A stretch of 64,000 nucleotides of DNA from Solwaraspora sp. WMMD1047 (GTDB taxonomy: Bacteria; Actinomycetota; Actinomycetes; Mycobacteriales; Micromonosporaceae), in assembly GCF_029626155.1 (NCBI RefSeq), contig NZ_JARUBL010000001.1, positions 5,312,501 through 5,376,500 of the forward strand, in the 5' to 3' direction. Positions 31,976 to 39,828 of this stretch are shown piece after piece (the first letter of the stretch is position 1; each line of letters begins with the position of its first letter). The notes beneath the pieces were generated by a model, which had not been told where the DNA came from, ran no database searches, and was given only the letters and a program-made list of their open reading frames with translations. The position numbers and the translations under genes are program-made.

Positions 31976-32848
31976 TTGTCCTACCAGCTCGTCGCGGAGG
32001 TCCTCGACCACGCGCCACCGATGACCGCCGCCGAGCGCCTGGTCCTCGTCGCCATCGCCGAGCGCGCCCGCACCGCCACCCGCGAATGCGACCTGGACAC
32101 CGCCACCCTCGAACGGCGAACCGGCGGACTCGACCCCAGCAACGTCCGCGCCGCCCTCCGCCGACTCGCCGGCCGAGGCATCGAGGTACGCGTCTCTCTC
32201 GGCACCGACCGGACCGGCCGACCCGTCTACGCCTTCCGCGGCCAGGTCCCCCGCTATCGACTCCCGTCGCTGCCAGTGCCGCCAGGATGCCGCTGCGACA
32301 CCTGCCGAAACCAGCCCATACAGGCTGTGGATAACTTCCCGCCCGCTGAACCCGAAGGCGAACACCAGCGCCCACCTTCCGACATAACCGCAGGTCACGA
32401 AGGCGGGCGCGAACGCCCTCCTACCTCAGAAGGAGGGCGGAGAACCACCGAAGGCGGGCGCTCAGACACCGAAGGCGGGCGCTCAACAACGCATGGCGTC
32501 GCCCAGCACCCGCCCTATCCGTCCGGGACCGGACCCGTCATCAATCAGCGGCCACCAACCACCGCCCACCTGATCGCACGAACCGGCGCGACCGAAGACG
32601 AGACCCACCTCCTCATCCAGACGATCAAGACCCGATTCCGCCCGCGCTCCTTCGGCGCCTACGTCCGAGCCATGTCCGACGACGACCTCACCGACCTCCT
32701 CGCCGAGATCCGCGCCGCCGCGCACACCGCCGTCCAGCTCCCACCGAAGTGCGACCGCTGCGACCCCTCCCGGCTCGTCGAGCTGCCCGACGGCCGACTG
32801 TCGCGCTGCCCGACATGCCACCCGATCGCCCGCGCCCGGACCGCCTGA
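31976..32848 (+). CDS. Winged-HTH replication-initiator-like protein with C-terminal zinc finger
   Basis: 290 residues from a TTG preceded by CGGGAG. The N-terminal 95 residues are a winged helix (LVAEVLDHAPPMTAAERLVL, LDTATLERRTGGLDPSNVRA). The middle (about 120-180) is low complexity with EGGR repeated five times. The end has CDRCDPSRL and CPTCHP, a zinc ribbon. The layout resembles phage O-type replication initiators. The repeats in the middle are also DNA repeats with 21-bp spacing, so the gene may contain its own origin. No helicase loader gene follows. Confidence 0.72.
   Translation: MSYQLVAEVLDHAPPMTAAERLVLVAIAERARTATRECDLDTATLERRTGGLDPSNVRAALRRLAGRGIEVRVSLGTDRTGRPVYAFRGQVPRYRLPSLPVPPGCRCDTCRNQPIQAVDNFPPAEPEGEHQRPPSDITAGHEGGRERPPTSEGGRRTTEGGRSDTEGGRSTTHGVAQHPPYPSGTGPVINQRPPTTAHLIARTGATEDETHLLIQTIKTRFRPRSFGAYVRAMSDDDLTDLLAEIRAAAHTAVQLPPKCDRCDPSRLVELPDGRLSRCPTCHPIARARTA
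32352..32485. repeat. Iteron-like repeats inside the initiator-like gene (candidate phage origin)
   Basis: GAAGGCGGGCGC occurs at 32399, GAAGGAGGGCGG at 32429, and GAAGGCGGGCGCTCA at 32450 and 32471. Spacings are 30, 21 and 21 bp. A related unit lies at 32354 (GAAGGCGAAC) and an inverted one at 32368-32380. A short dyad GCCCTCCT (32415-32422) / AGGAGGGC (32431-32438) sits among them. Phage lambda has its origin iterons inside gene O in the same manner. Confidence 0.6.
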
Positions 32849-32859
32849 GAGGCCCCGAC

Positions 32860-33039
32860 GTGACCACGCAGAACCTGCCCGCGCCGCAGCACTCCGCCGC
32901 CCTGAACCGCCTCGTCGGCATCGCCACTGAGGCGCCCAACGCGGACACGGTGACCCCGCTGGAGGCCGCCGTGCAACGCGCCCGCCGCCGCAGGGCCGCC
33001 GCCGATCGGGCTCGCCGCCGCCGCCGGGACGCCGCCTGA
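32860..33039 (+). CDS. Small basic early protein
   Basis: 59 residues from a GTG with GAGAGG upstream. The C-terminus is strongly basic (RARRRRAAADRARRRRRDAA). The stop overlaps the next ATG. It may bind nucleic acid; no family recognised. Confidence 0.55.
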   Translation: MTTQNLPAPQHSAALNRLVGIATEAPNADTVTPLEAAVQRARRRRAAADRARRRRRDAA

Positions 33040-33239
33040 TGACCGTCCTGCCCCGGCACCGCACCGTCCGCGAACGCGCCGCCCAGGCCGCCGCGGCCGC
33101 CGCCATCGCCCGCGCCCAAGCCCACCACCGCCCACCCGACCCCGACCCCTGGCCCACCTGGCCACCCAGCCCCGCCGCCTGGCGCCGCCGCTGCCACCAG
33201 ATCCGCCGAGACATCGAAGCCGAGAGGACCACCCGATGA
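33039..33239 (+). CDS. Small early protein, Ala/Pro/Arg-rich
   Basis: 66 residues. It has an Ala-rich helix (RERAAQAAAAAAIARAQAHH), a Pro/Trp stretch, then RRRCHQIRRDIEAERTTR. Coupled to both neighbours. Unknown function. Confidence 0.5.
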   Translation: MTVLPRHRTVRERAAQAAAAAAIARAQAHHRPPDPDPWPTWPPSPAAWRRRCHQIRRDIEAERTTR

Positions 33240-34990
33240 CCGACCAGACCGCCACCACCGAACCCACCCGACTCCTCCTCGAAGTCACCTGGAACGGCAC
33301 CTACTACCAGCCCACCGAACGAACCGACCTGCTCAAGGACTGGATCACCTCCGCCCTCGACGACCGAAACGACAGCCCGGCAGTGACGTTCCCCGACCAG
33401 GCCACCCACATCTCCACCGTGCGCACCGCGATCATCGCCGCCGCCGAACAACGCGCCCACGCCATCACCCGCGACGCCACCACCGAACGCGACCTCTACG
33501 GCCAACGCGTCGACCAACTCCTCACCGAACGCGCCAACCTCCGAACCGCCATCCGCACCCTCGCCACCGCCCTCGACCAGCTCTGCGCCCGCACCCACCG
33601 CGACCTCCACCCCGACAGCCACAGCAGCCACCTCGACCCCACCGCCCTCCCCCAAAGCGTCCGCGACGCCCTCACCGCCCTCGACCGCTACGCCGAAGAA
33701 CAGGGCGAAGCACTCGACCACCCAGCCGTCAAGGCAGCCCTCAACGCCACCGACAGCACCACACCCGCGACCCAGGACGCCCACTGCACCCACTGCGGCT
33801 GCTACCAAGGCGGCGGACTCTGCACCCAACCCGGCCGCACCGACAGCGGATGCCCCCACTGCGGAGCCTGCCAAGACTGCACCACCCTCGCCGCCGACAT
33901 CCGCACCAGCAAGGCCCAGGAAGAGCCCACCGCCGCGGCCCACATCTGCGTCGACCAGTGCCGCCCAAACGCCCACATCGCCTTCGAAGGCCGACGCCAA
34001 GCCACCGCCGCCGCGACCCCGGTTCCCGGTTCGCGCGCGCAGGGGCAGGCTGAGCGGGACGTGTTGGACCTGGCCCGACAGTGGCGCCGGTACTGGCCAG
34101 GCGGGGGTCTCGACCACGCCGCGGCGGCCGGGCAGCTCGCCTCCGCCGTTGACCGCCTGGACGCGGACGAGCCGCAGGAGCCGACCGACACGGCCGAGAC
34201 TCCGGACGCCGCCGCCCGCCGCTTCGCCGGCGAGCTGGAGCGCCTCCGGACCGGCCTGCTCGACCGCAGCATTCAGCCCGACCCGTGGGCGCTCATCGGC
34301 ACCGGGCCGGTCGATACCGCGCTGGAAGCCATCGACCGCGTCCTGGCCCTGGTCCAGGGCGCCGCGGAGTGGCGCGGCCGGTACGTCGAGGCCGGCTCGC
34401 CGGACTGGCCGCTTCACGGGCCGCTCGCTCAGGCCGTCGACGTCCTGCTGCACGCCTGGCCGGGTGTGGACCTGTCGGTGCCGGCCGTCACGATCGCCGA
34501 CACCGCCGCCGAGGCCGGCCCGGACCTGTCCGACGTGCTCCGCGACCGCCTCGCCCAGGCCGACACCGCCCCGGCCGCCGAGACATTCGACCCCGACCGG
34601 CTCATCACCACCGCCCGCCACGACCTCGACACCGCCACCGGCGACGCCGAACGCGCCGAAGCCATCGAGACACTCCTCGACCGCTGGGACGCCGCCTGGA
34701 CAGCCACCGCGGTGACGAGCCCGACGTACCCGCTCGCCGGCGCGCTGGTCCGCCTCCTCCGCCCGGCACCGTCGCAGGGCCAGGACATCCCCAACGACCA
34801 GCTCGACGCCCTCGTGGCCGGCCTACCCAAGCCGACCATCCGCCAGTCCCCGTTCGAGCTGGACATCATCCGCAGCGCCGCCAAGCAGGGCTACCGGGTC
34901 GGCTTCGCCGCCGCCGTCGGATGCACGATCACGATCGGGGACCTCGGCGACCGCCTGGAGATCGGCGACCGACCGGAGGTCACCCGATGA
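33236..34990 (+). CDS. Large early phage protein with Cys cluster, composite
   Basis: 584 residues. The first 150 are helical (VTFPDQATHISTVRTAIIAA). A Cys-rich segment near 180-225 contains HCTHCGCYQGGGLC and CPHCGACQDC and may bind two zinc ions. The second half is an acidic helical domain (about 280-560). Codon choice changes inside the gene: Glu is mainly GAA up to about 34000, mainly GAG after it, and the C-rich bias of the plus strand relaxes. This suggests two sources joined near 34020. Function unknown. Confidence 0.65.
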   Translation: MTDQTATTEPTRLLLEVTWNGTYYQPTERTDLLKDWITSALDDRNDSPAVTFPDQATHISTVRTAIIAAAEQRAHAITRDATTERDLYGQRVDQLLTERANLRTAIRTLATALDQLCARTHRDLHPDSHSSHLDPTALPQSVRDALTALDRYAEEQGEALDHPAVKAALNATDSTTPATQDAHCTHCGCYQGGGLCTQPGRTDSGCPHCGACQDCTTLAADIRTSKAQEEPTAAAHICVDQCRPNAHIAFEGRRQATAAATPVPGSRAQGQAERDVLDLARQWRRYWPGGGLDHAAAAGQLASAVDRLDADEPQEPTDTAETPDAAARRFAGELERLRTGLLDRSIQPDPWALIGTGPVDTALEAIDRVLALVQGAAEWRGRYVEAGSPDWPLHGPLAQAVDVLLHAWPGVDLSVPAVTIADTAAEAGPDLSDVLRDRLAQADTAPAAETFDPDRLITTARHDLDTATGDAERAEAIETLLDRWDAAWTATAVTSPTYPLAGALVRLLRPAPSQGQDIPNDQLDALVAGLPKPTIRQSPFELDIIRSAAKQGYRVGFAAAVGCTITIGDLGDRLEIGDRPEVTR

Positions 34991-35100
34991 AGGCCCTCGC
35001 CCGCCGCCTCGCCTACGAGCTGCTCTGCGGCTTCGCCGTCGGCGTCGGCGTCATCCTCGGCCTCGGCGCCGCCCTCACCGCCCTCGACCGGATCGCCTGA
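34987..35100 (+). CDS. Very small membrane protein
   Basis: 37 residues with one membrane span (ELLCGFAVGVGVILGLGAAL) after a short basic N-terminus. The ATG overlaps the previous stop and its own stop overlaps the next ATG, which supports translation. Confidence 0.5.
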   Translation: MKALARRLAYELLCGFAVGVGVILGLGAALTALDRIA

Positions 35101-35294
35101 TGCACGACGACGACGCCCCCGAACCGAACTGCTACCGCTGCTGCGACTCCGGCCGCACCCGCCGAGGCCGACGCTGCCCCGACTGCAACCCGTCCTGGCT
35201 CCGCAGTCACTGGGTCTGGGCCACCTGGACCATCCGCCAGCGCATCACCCGCGCCCACCGCACCGGCCAGCTCGGCGACGAATCCCCGTTCTGA
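35100..35294 (+). CDS. Small zinc-ribbon protein
   Basis: 64 residues. NCYRCCDSGRTRRGRRCPDC is a compact four-cysteine ribbon like those of DnaJ-type or RNA-binding modules, followed by Trp-rich WLRSHWVWATWTIRQR. Unknown role. Confidence 0.6.
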   Translation: MHDDDAPEPNCYRCCDSGRTRRGRRCPDCNPSWLRSHWVWATWTIRQRITRAHRTGQLGDESPF

Positions 35295-35351
35295 CCACCG
35301 CACCGCCGGCCGCCCACCGCGGGCGGCCGGCCCAACCCCCGAGAGGCCGCC

Positions 35352-35975
35352 ATGCACCCCCACCACCTCCACGCACACACCACCGCCCACACCCTCGACA
35401 CCGCCCGCCGCCGACTCGCCCGCACCATCGCCACCCGCCGCCAGGTCGTCGACCAGCCCGACGGCCTCCGCTCCTCCACCCTCGGCCGCCGATCCTCGCT
35501 GGGTGGCCACGGCGACCCCGTCGGCACCATCGCCCTCCTCGGCACCCGCGAACACGACCCCCTCGCCGACCTCGCTCAGTTCGTCGGCGACCGCCTGGCC
35601 GCCATCGCCGACCAGCTCACCCCGCCCAGCCCCATCGACCCCATGACCCGACTGCTGCCGCTCCTGCCGCGCCTCCAGCCGCGCGCCGCCAACGTCGCCG
35701 CCCGCTGCTTCCGGATGCTCACCGGCCGGATCGACGCCGCCCTGCCGGCACCGCCGCGGCTGACCGCCTGGCCCGGCGACTGCCCCGGGTGCGGCGTGCG
35801 CCTCCTCCAGCTGCACGACGCCGGCCCCCGCGACCACTGGACGGTGACGTGCGGCGCCGGATGCACCTGCACCGGCGACGGGTGCCCCTGCCAGATGCCC
35901 ATCCGCGCCCAGGGCGTCACCCACATCTGGCTCCGCACCACCCTGACCGCCACCACCGACCGGAAGGCCGCCTGA
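35352..35975 (+). CDS. Early phage protein with C-terminal zinc-binding region
   Basis: 207 residues from ATG 35352 with GAGAGG upstream. The N-terminus is His-rich (HPHHLHAHTTAHTL). The C-terminal 60 residues hold CPGCGVRL and CGAGCTCTGDGCPC, enough cysteines for two zinc sites. No family recognised. Confidence 0.6.
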   Translation: MHPHHLHAHTTAHTLDTARRRLARTIATRRQVVDQPDGLRSSTLGRRSSLGGHGDPVGTIALLGTREHDPLADLAQFVGDRLAAIADQLTPPSPIDPMTRLLPLLPRLQPRAANVAARCFRMLTGRIDAALPAPPRLTAWPGDCPGCGVRLLQLHDAGPRDHWTVTCGAGCTCTGDGCPCQMPIRAQGVTHIWLRTTLTATTDRKAA

Positions 35976-35976
35976 C

Positions 35977-36309
35977 ATGGCCGACATCAAGCGCATCCCC
36001 ATCGGCCCCCTCGGCACCAACGTGGCCAACAACCTCCGCCGGATTCGCGAACAACGCCACATGACGTACACCGAGCTGGTGAAGCAGCTCGCCGCGATCG
36101 GTCACCCCATCCCGATCCTCGGCGTCCGCCGCATCGAGCGCCGGGAGCGGCGAGTCGACGCCGACGACCTCGCTTGCCTGGCCGCCGTGCTCGGCGTCGA
36201 CCCCTGGGCACTCACCCAGCCGCCCCAGTGCGACGCCTGCAACGGGGCACCACCGGCCGGCTTCACCTGCAACGCGTGCGGCACCTCAGCCGTACCATCG
36301 GCAGCATGA
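35977..36309 (+). CDS. XRE-type HTH protein with zinc ribbon
   Basis: 110 residues. The HTH region reads VANNLRRIREQRHMTYTELV, with RRIERRERRVDADDLACLA as the recognition helix and last helices. The end has CDACNGAPPAGFTCNACG. It lies late in the early operon and could switch on late genes or repress early ones. Confidence 0.72.
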   Translation: MADIKRIPIGPLGTNVANNLRRIREQRHMTYTELVKQLAAIGHPIPILGVRRIERRERRVDADDLACLAAVLGVDPWALTQPPQCDACNGAPPAGFTCNACGTSAVPSAA

Positions 36310-36578
36310 CCGCCACCGAGCCCGGACCGCCCGCGGCCATCTTCGACCGCACCGCCGAAGCCGCCGCCAGGCTCCGCACCACCAGCGAGCCCGGCGCCAG
36401 CCTCGCCGCCCGCATCCACGCCCGCCTGGTCGCGGCCCTCACCGCCCAAGAACGCGGCGGCTTCCAGGTCGAGCAGGGCATCGGCGTCTGCTCGACCGAC
36501 GGCACCGTGCGGCTCACCCTCGCCGACGTCGCCCGCATCGCCGCCCAGGAAGCCGCCGAAGCCCTGGTGGAGCCATGA
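36306..36578 (+). CDS. Small early protein, unknown
   Basis: 90 residues, Ala-rich and helical (AAIFDRTAEAAARLRTTSE). Overlaps both neighbours (ATGA junctions). No family recognised. Confidence 0.55.
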   Translation: MTATEPGPPAAIFDRTAEAAARLRTTSEPGASLAARIHARLVAALTAQERGGFQVEQGIGVCSTDGTVRLTLADVARIAAQEAAEALVEP

Positions 36579-36763
36579 CGGAGCTGGTCGACGTCCTCGG
36601 CCCCACCTTCGACATCCCGAACATCCAGGCACCCGACCCCGCCGAGTTCGAGCGCCTGCTGCGTGAGAAGTACAAGCCGATCCTGACCGCCGACGAGTAC
36701 CAGCGGCTACGCGCGAAGTGTGGCCTCGGCCAGGTCATCGACGGCGAGGTGATCGAGCCGTGA
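36575..36763 (+). CDS. Small acidic early protein, unknown
   Basis: 62 residues, acidic (DPAEFERLLREKYKPILTAD). The stop overlaps the GTG of the next gene. No family recognised. Confidence 0.55.
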   Translation: MTELVDVLGPTFDIPNIQAPDPAEFERLLREKYKPILTADEYQRLRAKCGLGQVIDGEVIEP

Positions 36764-37032
36764 TCACCGTCCAGGGCGAGGAGTACGGCACCCGCGCCGA
36801 AATCGCCGCCCGCCTCACCCAACTCAGCCTCGACGGCGACCAGGTCACTGCCGAGACCGTCCGGAACTGGGACCGCAACGGCGACCTCAAGGCGTACCGG
36901 ATCCTCGGCGCCAACGGCCGTCCCGAGGTGCGTTACCGCTGGCGCGACGCCGCCCGCGTGGAGGCCGCCAAGCGCCGATCCGCGCGCGGCCGGAAGCGGC
37001 GAGTTGACGGAACGCCCATGATCGCCGCATGA
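36760..37032 (+). CDS. MerR/excisionase-like HTH protein
   Basis: 90 residues from a GTG. The segment TRAEIAARLTQLSLDGDQVT with VRNWDRNGDLKAYRI is a MerR-like winged HTH as found in phage pre-terminase proteins and some excisionases. The C-terminus is basic (AAKRRSARGRKRR). It is the last gene of the early operon. An excisionase role is possible but its distance from the integrase argues for a regulator. Confidence 0.6.
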   Translation: MITVQGEEYGTRAEIAARLTQLSLDGDQVTAETVRNWDRNGDLKAYRILGANGRPEVRYRWRDAARVEAAKRRSARGRKRRVDGTPMIAA

Positions 37033-37065
37033 TTTGACCATCCCGCCGACAGGCGGAGTCTGCCC

Positions 37066-37099
37066 GCAGCCCGGTTGAGCGATCACGCTCCCGGGCTGC
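37066..37099 (+). terminator. Hairpin at the end of the early operon
   Basis: GCAGCCCGG (37066-37074) pairs with CCGGGCTGC (37091-37099); inside, GAGCG (37077-37081) pairs with CGCTC (37086-37090). No T-run follows. It lies 34 bp after the last early gene. Confidence 0.55.
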
Positions 37100-37156
37100 C
37101 GTCATCCCCGGACCCGGACACCCAGGGGCGGCGGCGCGCGGGCAGGTGGTGGTGGT

Positions 37157-37189
37157 CGGGCCGGCGGACCGTGGCGGACCGCCGGCCCA
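37157..37189. terminator. GC-rich hairpin between convergent genes
   Basis: GGGCCGGCGG and CCGCCGGCCC form a perfect 10-bp stem with an 11-nt loop, at about 37158-37188. It sits just beyond the stop of the minus-strand gene (37194-37373) and after the early operon, so it can stop both. Confidence 0.6.
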
Positions 37190-37193
37190 ACAC

Positions 37194-37373
37194 TCAGCCT
37201 GCGGACGAGTCGTACTCCGGGTTGATGCCCTGGTGGTGAATCCGTGACAGCTCCTGCGAGATGGACAGCAGCGCCTTGACCTCCGCCAACTTCAGGCGCT
37301 GATCAACCGTCATCTCATCTGCTTGGCCGTCGAGCGCGTTCATGTCGTCGAACGCCATGGACCACAGATCCAT
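37194..37373 (-). CDS. Lone minus-strand 59-aa acidic protein (candidate lysogen-expressed moron)
   Basis: 59 residues with an excellent ribosome site (AAGGAGG, then ATG at 37373). The protein is acidic and helical (DLWSMAFDDMNALDGQADEM, LKLAEVKALLSISQELSRIH). It is the only leftward gene between the immunity switch and the tail module, placed between early operon and terminase and closed by a strong hairpin. Its own promoter must lie in 37381-37514. Possible roles are lysogenic expression or a control function; no family recognised. Confidence 0.65.
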   Translation of the reverse strand: MDLWSMAFDDMNALDGQADEMTVDQRLKLAEVKALLSISQELSRIHHQGINPEYDSSAG

Positions 37374-37514
37374 CCTGACCCCCTCCTTGTGATCTTGAGA
37401 ACTGGACCACTGAGCGTACCGGCTCCAAATGCGACAGACCGGGACGCTGAGCGGCAGCGCGCAAGGCGCGTCGCCGATAGCCAGCCGGCCAAGGGTCGGC
37501 GGAGGTGACCGACC

Positions 37515-38033
37515 ATGGCCAAGCAGCGTCCCGTCACCGACCACGACCGCCAACAGGTCCGCGAACTGCACGCCCAGGGCCTCGGCCGCAACGCGATCGC
37601 CAAGGCCCTGAACCGCGGCACCCGCACCATCACCCGACTCGCCGCCGAGCAGGGCCTCGACTTCGACCGCACCACCGCCGCCAAGGCCACCGCCGCCAAG
37701 CAAGCCGACGCCCGCGCCCGCCGCGCCACCCTCGCCCTCGGCCTCCTCGACGACGCCGAGAAACTCCGCGGGCAGCTCTTCACCGCCTGCACCGTCTACA
37801 ACTTCGGCGGCAAAGACAACACCTTCGAGCAGGCCCTGATCAGCGAACCCAGCTTCCGGGACAAGCGGGACCTGATGTCCGCCATCGGCACGGCGATCGA
37901 CAAGGCCGTTCGGCTCGACGAGTACGACGCCGACCCCGGCATCGACGCCGCGAAGAGCATGCTCGGCGCCCTCGCCCGCGGCCTGGGCGCCGCCTACGAC
38001 CAGCTCACCGCCGCCGAGTCCGATGGCGATTGA
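37515..38033 (+). CDS. Terminase small subunit
   Basis: 172 residues. The N-terminal HTH is VRELHAQGLGRNAIAKALNR, as in resolvase-like small terminase subunits that bind the packaging site. A central helical oligomerisation region follows (ALGLLDDAEKLRGQLFTACT). It overlaps the large subunit gene by 11 bp. Confidence 0.82.
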   Translation: MAKQRPVTDHDRQQVRELHAQGLGRNAIAKALNRGTRTITRLAAEQGLDFDRTTAAKATAAKQADARARRATLALGLLDDAEKLRGQLFTACTVYNFGGKDNTFEQALISEPSFRDKRDLMSAIGTAIDKAVRLDEYDADPGIDAAKSMLGALARGLGAAYDQLTAAESDGD

Positions 38034-39312
38034 CCTCGACGTCGTCACCCGGTCCCTGTCCCCGATCCACCTCCGGAGCGTCGTCGAGTCCACGGCCCGG
38101 TTGAATATCTGGCAGGGCTCGGTCAGGTCCGGGAAGACGGTCGCGTCGCTGCTGCGGCTGCTCCTCGCGATCGCCACCGCGCCGACGTCCGGCCGGGTCC
38201 TGCTCTTCGGCAAGACCCGCGAGTCGGTCAACCGGAACGTGTTCGCGGTGCTTACCGACCCGGCGCTGTTCGGCCCCCTCGCCCGCCTGATCAAGTACAA
38301 CCCGGGCGCACCCACCGGCACCATCCTCGGCCGAGAGGTCGACGTCCTGGGCGCCAACGACGCCAAAGCGGAGCCCAAAGTCCGCGGCATGACGCTGTGC
38401 CTGGCGTACGGCGACGAGCTGACCACCATCCCGGAAGCGTTCTTCACCCAGGTGTTGGCCCGGCTCAGCGTGCCCGGCGCGCAGCTCTTCGGCACCACCA
38501 ACCCGGACAGCCCGGCGCACTGGCTCCGGAAGAAGTACCTGCTTCGGCAGGGCGAGCTGAACCTCCGCACCTGGCACTCCACCCTGGACGACAACCCGCA
38601 CCTCGACCCGGCCTACGTGGCCAGCTTGAAAGTCGAGTACGTCGGCCTGTGGTTCAAGCGGTTCATCCAGGGCGCCTGGGTGCAGGCCGAGGGCGCCGTC
38701 TTCGACATGTTCGACGAAGACCGCCACATCGTCCCCGTGCTACCGGAGATCCACCGCTGGATCAGCGTCGGCATCGACTACGGCACCCGCAACGCCACCG
38801 CCGCCCTCATCCTCGGCGCCGGCCGCGACGGCCGCCTCTACCTCACCCACGAGTGGCGGCACGACCCGGCCACCGCCCGCCGACAGCTCACCGACGCCGG
38901 CCTGTCCCGCGAGATCCGCGCCTGGCTTCACGGCCTGGAGGTGCCCGGCGCGACCGGGCTCAAGGGCCTCGCCCCGGAGTGGACCGTCGTCGACCCGTCC
39001 GCGCGGTCGCTGCGGCTCCAGCTCCACGAGGACGGCATGACGTCGGCGGCTGCCGACAACAGCGTCCTCGACGGCATCCGGCTCATGTCGAGCCTCCTCG
39101 GCAACGACCAGTTGAAGATCCACCGGTCGTGCAAGGGCCTGATCGAGGAGATCCCCGGCTACTCGTGGGACGACAAGGCCATCGAGCGGGACGGTTCGGA
39201 CGCGCCGATCAAGGCGGACGACCATTCAATCGATGCCGCCAGATATGCCATCAAGACGCCCGAGGTGCTGTGGCGGCCGATGCTCCGCAGCGCCGTCGAC
39301 CTCGCAGCCTGA
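38023..39312 (+). CDS. Terminase large subunit (PBSX/Terminase_3 type)
   Basis: 429 residues. ATPase: Walker A QGSVRSGKTVASLL near residue 35, Walker B LCLAYGDELTTIPEAFF near 128, motif III FGTTNPDSPAHWL. Nuclease: GIDYGTRNATAALIL with the first Asp near 250, VVDPSARSL, and DDHSIDAARYAI near the end. It packages phage DNA into the procapsid and cuts it. Length and motifs are complete. Confidence 0.93.
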   Translation: MAIDLDVVTRSLSPIHLRSVVESTARLNIWQGSVRSGKTVASLLRLLLAIATAPTSGRVLLFGKTRESVNRNVFAVLTDPALFGPLARLIKYNPGAPTGTILGREVDVLGANDAKAEPKVRGMTLCLAYGDELTTIPEAFFTQVLARLSVPGAQLFGTTNPDSPAHWLRKKYLLRQGELNLRTWHSTLDDNPHLDPAYVASLKVEYVGLWFKRFIQGAWVQAEGAVFDMFDEDRHIVPVLPEIHRWISVGIDYGTRNATAALILGAGRDGRLYLTHEWRHDPATARRQLTDAGLSREIRAWLHGLEVPGATGLKGLAPEWTVVDPSARSLRLQLHEDGMTSAAADNSVLDGIRLMSSLLGNDQLKIHRSCKGLIEEIPGYSWDDKAIERDGSDAPIKADDHSIDAARYAIKTPEVLWRPMLRSAVDLAA

Positions 39313-39328
39313 CCCCCGAAGGAGCCCC

Positions 39329-39589
39329 ATGGACGCCGGCCAGCTCGCCCACCGCTTCGCCCACCACCCGCCGTCAACCCCGGCGATCGTCCAGAAGCAC
39401 GAGCTGATCAGGGACGCCTCCGCTGCGCTCGCCCAGCTCCTCAACGAGGTCATCGACAAGGAGTGCCGGGAGAAGTCCCTCGCGCTGACCTCGCTGGAAG
39501 AGGTCATGTTCTGGGCCAACGCCGCGGTCGCCCGGGAGCTGAACTACCGGGGCGCCTCGCCGGCAACGCCACCGACCTCGCCGGCCTGA
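39329..39589 (+). CDS. Acb2-like anti-CBASS protein (cyclic-nucleotide sponge)
   Basis: 86 residues from the ATG at 39329 with GGAG upstream. It is a short N-terminal segment then two helices. The C-terminal DKECREKSLALTSLEEVMFW plus ANAAVARE matches the conserved core of the Acb2/Tad1 hairpin family (DUF7681): EKSLALT-LEE--MWANA-IAR. Known Acb2 proteins form hexamers that bind cyclic di- and trinucleotides made by CBASS and Thoeris defences, so the phage escapes the host alarm. Placement between terminase and portal is usual for accessory late genes. Which ligand it binds cannot be read from sequence. Confidence 0.82.
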   Translation: MDAGQLAHRFAHHPPSTPAIVQKHELIRDASAALAQLLNEVIDKECREKSLALTSLEEVMFWANAAVARELNYRGASPATPPTSPA

Positions 39590-39828
39590 TGGACGGCCTC
39601 ACCGCCGCGCTGACCCCGGAGCAGTACGGCACCAGCATGCACTACCCCGCCTGCCGCGTCGGGTCGTGCACCGGGTGCCTGCCGCCGCTGCCGCCGATCG
39701 AGCCGCCACCCGTGCTCAACCTGAGCCTGTTCCGGCCCGCGCCCATGCCGATCGCCACGCGACCGCAGGACTGGGCGCCTGCCGCCCGCGCCATCCTTCG
39801 CGAGCGCGGGGCGTGGCGCGCTCGATGA
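39589..39828 (+). CDS. Small late protein, unknown
   Basis: 79 residues, overlapping the Acb2-like stop by one base (TGATG). It has CRVGSCTGCLPPLPPIEPPP, a Cys-Pro-rich stretch that may bind zinc, and a basic C-terminus. It could be co-expressed with the anti-defence gene. No family recognised. Confidence 0.55.
   Translation: MDGLTAALTPEQYGTSMHYPACRVGSCTGCLPPLPPIEPPPVLNLSLFRPAPMPIATRPQDWAPAARAILRERGAWRAR

Noticed and set aside
32483-34621. 712-aa minus-strand frame rich in Gly and Val
   Set aside because: Antisense to well-supported early genes; composition is the mirror of GCC/ACC-rich codons.
36760-37032. Phage excisionase
   Set aside because: The fold would allow it, but it lies 25 kb from the integrase at the end of the early operon; kept only as an alternative.
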